DNA of 64,000 nucleotides from Pseudoalteromonas prydzensis (lineage in GTDB: Bacteria > Pseudomonadota > Gammaproteobacteria > Enterobacterales > Alteromonadaceae). The position numbers and the translations under genes were made by a program. The stretch's first letter is position 1. Each line of letters opens with the position of its first letter. The notes beneath the pieces were generated by a model. It had not been told where the DNA came from, did no database searches, and saw only the letters and a list, made by a program, of their open reading frames with translations. The stretch is taken from assembly GCF_001661495.1 (NCBI RefSeq), contig NZ_BDDT01000015.1, positions 40,672 through 104,671 of the forward strand, given 5' to 3'. Of the stretch, positions 61,194 to 64,000 are shown one piece after another.

Positions 61194-62696
61194 GTGCAGT
61201 TACTCGATAACGAATATGATTTACTCGTCATTGGCGGTGGCATTAATGGTGCTGGTATTGCCGCAGATGCCAGTGGTCGCGGCTTGAAAGTATTATTATG
61301 TGAGCAAGACGATTTAGCCTCAGCAACCTCCTCTAATAGCAGCAAACTTATTCATGGCGGGCTTCGCTATTTAGAGAATTATCAATTTAGATTGGTAAGA
61401 GAGGCCTTGCGTGAGCGTGAAATACTGTTAAAAAAAGCGCCGCATATTATGTGGCCACTCTCTTTTAGACTACCTCATCAAGCACATTTACGATCGCTAT
61501 GGATGATTCGAGTGGGATTATTTATTTACGATCACCTAGCCAAACGTAATACTTTACCTGCTTCAAAAACAATTGAATTTAACAGCGACAGCGTACTCAA
61601 CAGTAGTATTACTCAAGGCTTTGAATATGCTGATGGCTGGGTTGATGACGCGCGCTTAGTGATCTTAAACGCACAGGCAGCACATAATTTGGGAGCCACC
61701 ATTGCAACACGTACACGCTGCATTAAAGCAACGCGTAATGCAACTGACTGGGATGTGATTTTAGAGCAACAAGCGAGCAAACAGCAACTACACATTAAGG
61801 CCAAAAGTGTTGTAAATGCCGCAGGCCCTTGGGTCGCGTCATTATTTGAAGATGTATTTACCCAGCCCACACCACACACCATTCGCCTTGTGAAAGGCAG
61901 TCACATAGTGGTGCCTCGAATTCATAGCCAGCCGGTTGCCTATATTTTACAAAACGAGGATAACCGTATTGTATTTGTTATTCCTTATGAGCAAGATTAC
62001 TCACTAATTGGCACCACTGATGAAGAGTACACTGGCGATATTGCTGATGTAAAAATTAGTGAGCAAGAAATACAATACCTGATCAGTATTACTAATCATT
62101 ACTTTAAAAAGCCAATAAGCGAAGCGGATATTGTGCACACGTTTAGTGGCGTGCGCCCGCTGTTAGATGACAAATCAACAGATGCCCAAGCGGTCACCCG
62201 CGATTACAAACTGATATTAAATAATGAAGCTGATCACGCCCCATTATTAAGCGTGTTTGGTGGCAAAATTACCACCTATAGAAAGCTTGCAGAAAATGCC
62301 GTTAATAAATTAGCGCCTCTTTACCCAAAAATGAGTCGCTCGTGGACGAAAGATAGCCCTTTACCAGGCGGCGACTTTAGTAACCAAGCATACCTTATCG
62401 CACAGTTAGAAAGCAGCTATCCTTGGCTGCCAATCGACACCTTAAAACGTATGGCTCGCAGTTATGGCACGCTTAGTTATCAATTATTAGGTAAAAGCCA
62501 AGCAATCGGCGATTTAGGTTATCACTTTGGTCATGGCTTATATGCACAAGAAGTTGATTACTTAGTTAACCATGAATGGGCAAAAAACAGCGCAGATATA
62601 TTGTGGCGCAGAACTAAGCTCGGACTACGCTTTAATCAAAAACAAGTGGTTGCCTTGGGGCAATATTTAACTAAACACCCAGCTTGTCACAGCTAA
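61194..62696 (+). CDS. glpD: Aerobic glycerol-3-phosphate dehydrogenase
   Basis: 500 aa from a GTG at 61194 with AAAGGTG five bases before. YDLLVIGGGINGAGIAADASG is the FAD-binding motif; SSNSSKLIHGGLRYLENYQF, NAAGPWVASLF and FGGKITTYRKLAENAV follow. It oxidises glycerol-3-phosphate to dihydroxyacetone phosphate and passes electrons to quinone at the inner membrane. Partner of glpK. Confidence 0.98.
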   Translation: MQLLDNEYDLLVIGGGINGAGIAADASGRGLKVLLCEQDDLASATSSNSSKLIHGGLRYLENYQFRLVREALREREILLKKAPHIMWPLSFRLPHQAHLRSLWMIRVGLFIYDHLAKRNTLPASKTIEFNSDSVLNSSITQGFEYADGWVDDARLVILNAQAAHNLGATIATRTRCIKATRNATDWDVILEQQASKQQLHIKAKSVVNAAGPWVASLFEDVFTQPTPHTIRLVKGSHIVVPRIHSQPVAYILQNEDNRIVFVIPYEQDYSLIGTTDEEYTGDIADVKISEQEIQYLISITNHYFKKPISEADIVHTFSGVRPLLDDKSTDAQAVTRDYKLILNNEADHAPLLSVFGGKITTYRKLAENAVNKLAPLYPKMSRSWTKDSPLPGGDFSNQAYLIAQLESSYPWLPIDTLKRMARSYGTLSYQLLGKSQAIGDLGYHFGHGLYAQEVDYLVNHEWAKNSADILWRRTKLGLRFNQKQVVALGQYLTKHPACHS

Positions 62697-62703
62697 GCTG
62701 CGA

Positions 62704-63102
62704 TTAACTAGCTGCAACAAGGTGCTGTGTTAATGCAGCTTTTTCATCAGCCGAAAGCGTTTGCTTTGTTTTGCTGGCAAAGTCGTATCGCACCATGACC
62801 GTTTTACCAATTGCACAGCACTTATCTTGCTGCCAGGCTTCTTGGCGGATCACAAATGAACTATTACCAATCTGCTCTATGCTGGTGTTAATTGTCACCT
62901 CATGGGCATAAAATAACTCGCCGACAAACGACACTTCAACCTTAGCAATGATTAACTTCCAGTTGTGAGGATTAAGATCAGGGGTAAAAAATTTAAAAAT
63001 AGGTACTCGGGCGGCTTCAAACCAAACAGGGAGTACGGTATTGTTGATGTGTCCGAGTGCATCCGTTTCGCTAAAGCGCGGCATCACTTTTTCAGTAAAC
63101 AT
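62704..63102 (-). CDS. Hotdog-fold acyl-CoA thioesterase
   Basis: 132 aa from ATG at 63102 (GGA six bases before); a longer reading to 63291 adds 63 residues of unrelated character. RFSETDALGHINNTVLPVWFE has the catalytic Asp of the 4-hydroxybenzoyl-CoA thioesterase family, and the later beta strands (VEVSFVGELFYAHEVTINTS) fit. Substrate not known; YbgC-like. It is divergent from the 2OG oxygenase gene, with 31 bp between starts. Confidence 0.85.
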   Translation of the reverse strand: MFTEKVMPRFSETDALGHINNTVLPVWFEAARVPIFKFFTPDLNPHNWKLIIAKVEVSFVGELFYAHEVTINTSIEQIGNSSFVIRQEAWQQDKCCAIGKTVMVRYDFASKTKQTLSADEKAALTQHLVAAS

Positions 63103-63133
63103 AATAATCCAATAATAATTAAACAGGTAACTC

Positions 63134-64000
<867 letters not shown>

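Overview
The window looks like chromosomal DNA of a marine gammaproteobacterium of the order Alteromonadales, most likely Pseudoalteromonas or a close relative. This is inferred from gene content and order. The tsaE-amiB-mutL-miaA-hfq-hflX-hflK-hflC-purA superoperon is present. A motX gene for the sodium-driven polar flagellum sits next to purA, and there are also aroQ-accB-accC, groES-groEL with a sigma-32-type promoter, pabA with astC-astA-astD, and an AT-leaning base composition. No phage, integrase, transposase, CRISPR array or rRNA operon was seen. One tRNA gene (Ala, anticodon TGC) is present.

Layout. 1-3.7 kb: a minus-strand copper/silver efflux system (cusC, cusB, start of cusA) preceded by a small Met/His/Cys-rich exported protein. 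3.7-9.3 kb: a PqiA-like membrane protein, an EAL/HDOD protein, a PhnA-like protein, a YbaY/META lipoprotein, rlmJ, and the zapA pair. 9.3-18.2 kb: a secreted metallo-beta-lactamase-fold hydrolase with mltD, slyD, four enzymes that could form a non-phosphorylative sugar-acid route (SDR, fuconolactonase-like amidohydrolase, enolase-superfamily dehydratase, class II aldolase), an S41 peptidase lipoprotein and a small lipoprotein. 18.2-27.8 kb: cytochrome c, a DUF2058 protein, an MFS exporter, ProXp-ala-like deacylase, tRNA-Ala, proBA, a long AT-rich non-coding stretch, a cation/proton antiporter, motX. 27.9-45.6 kb: housekeeping genes from purA to groEL. 45.7-57.9 kb: rnk, a chemoreceptor, nnr, speD, an OsmC-like protein, a DUF3802 protein, the arginine succinyltransferase genes, an HDOD protein and pabA. 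58.3-64 kb: three consecutive small exported ORFs of unknown function, a YdcH-family protein, glpK-glpD, a hotdog thioesterase and a 2OG-Fe(II) oxygenase.

The least explained structure is a set of perfect 7-bp tandem arrays: TAGGTTC x18 at 3685-3813, the same heptamer x4 at 16050-16081, and an unrelated heptamer GCGGTCA x23 or more at 63839-64000, running off the window. All three lie 0-36 bp past the stop codon of a gene. The second largest puzzle is the compact cluster of three small exported ORFs at 58371-58985; the middle one is only 32 codons.

How the genes work together. The Cus genes would export Cu(I)/Ag(I) across both membranes. proB-proA make the proline precursor. astC-astA-astD degrade arginine to glutamate with astB/astE elsewhere. 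glpK-glpD feed glycerol to glycolysis. The hfq/hflKC/groESL genes handle RNA and protein quality control. All functional calls are from reading translated sequence and recalled family features; no database search was run.
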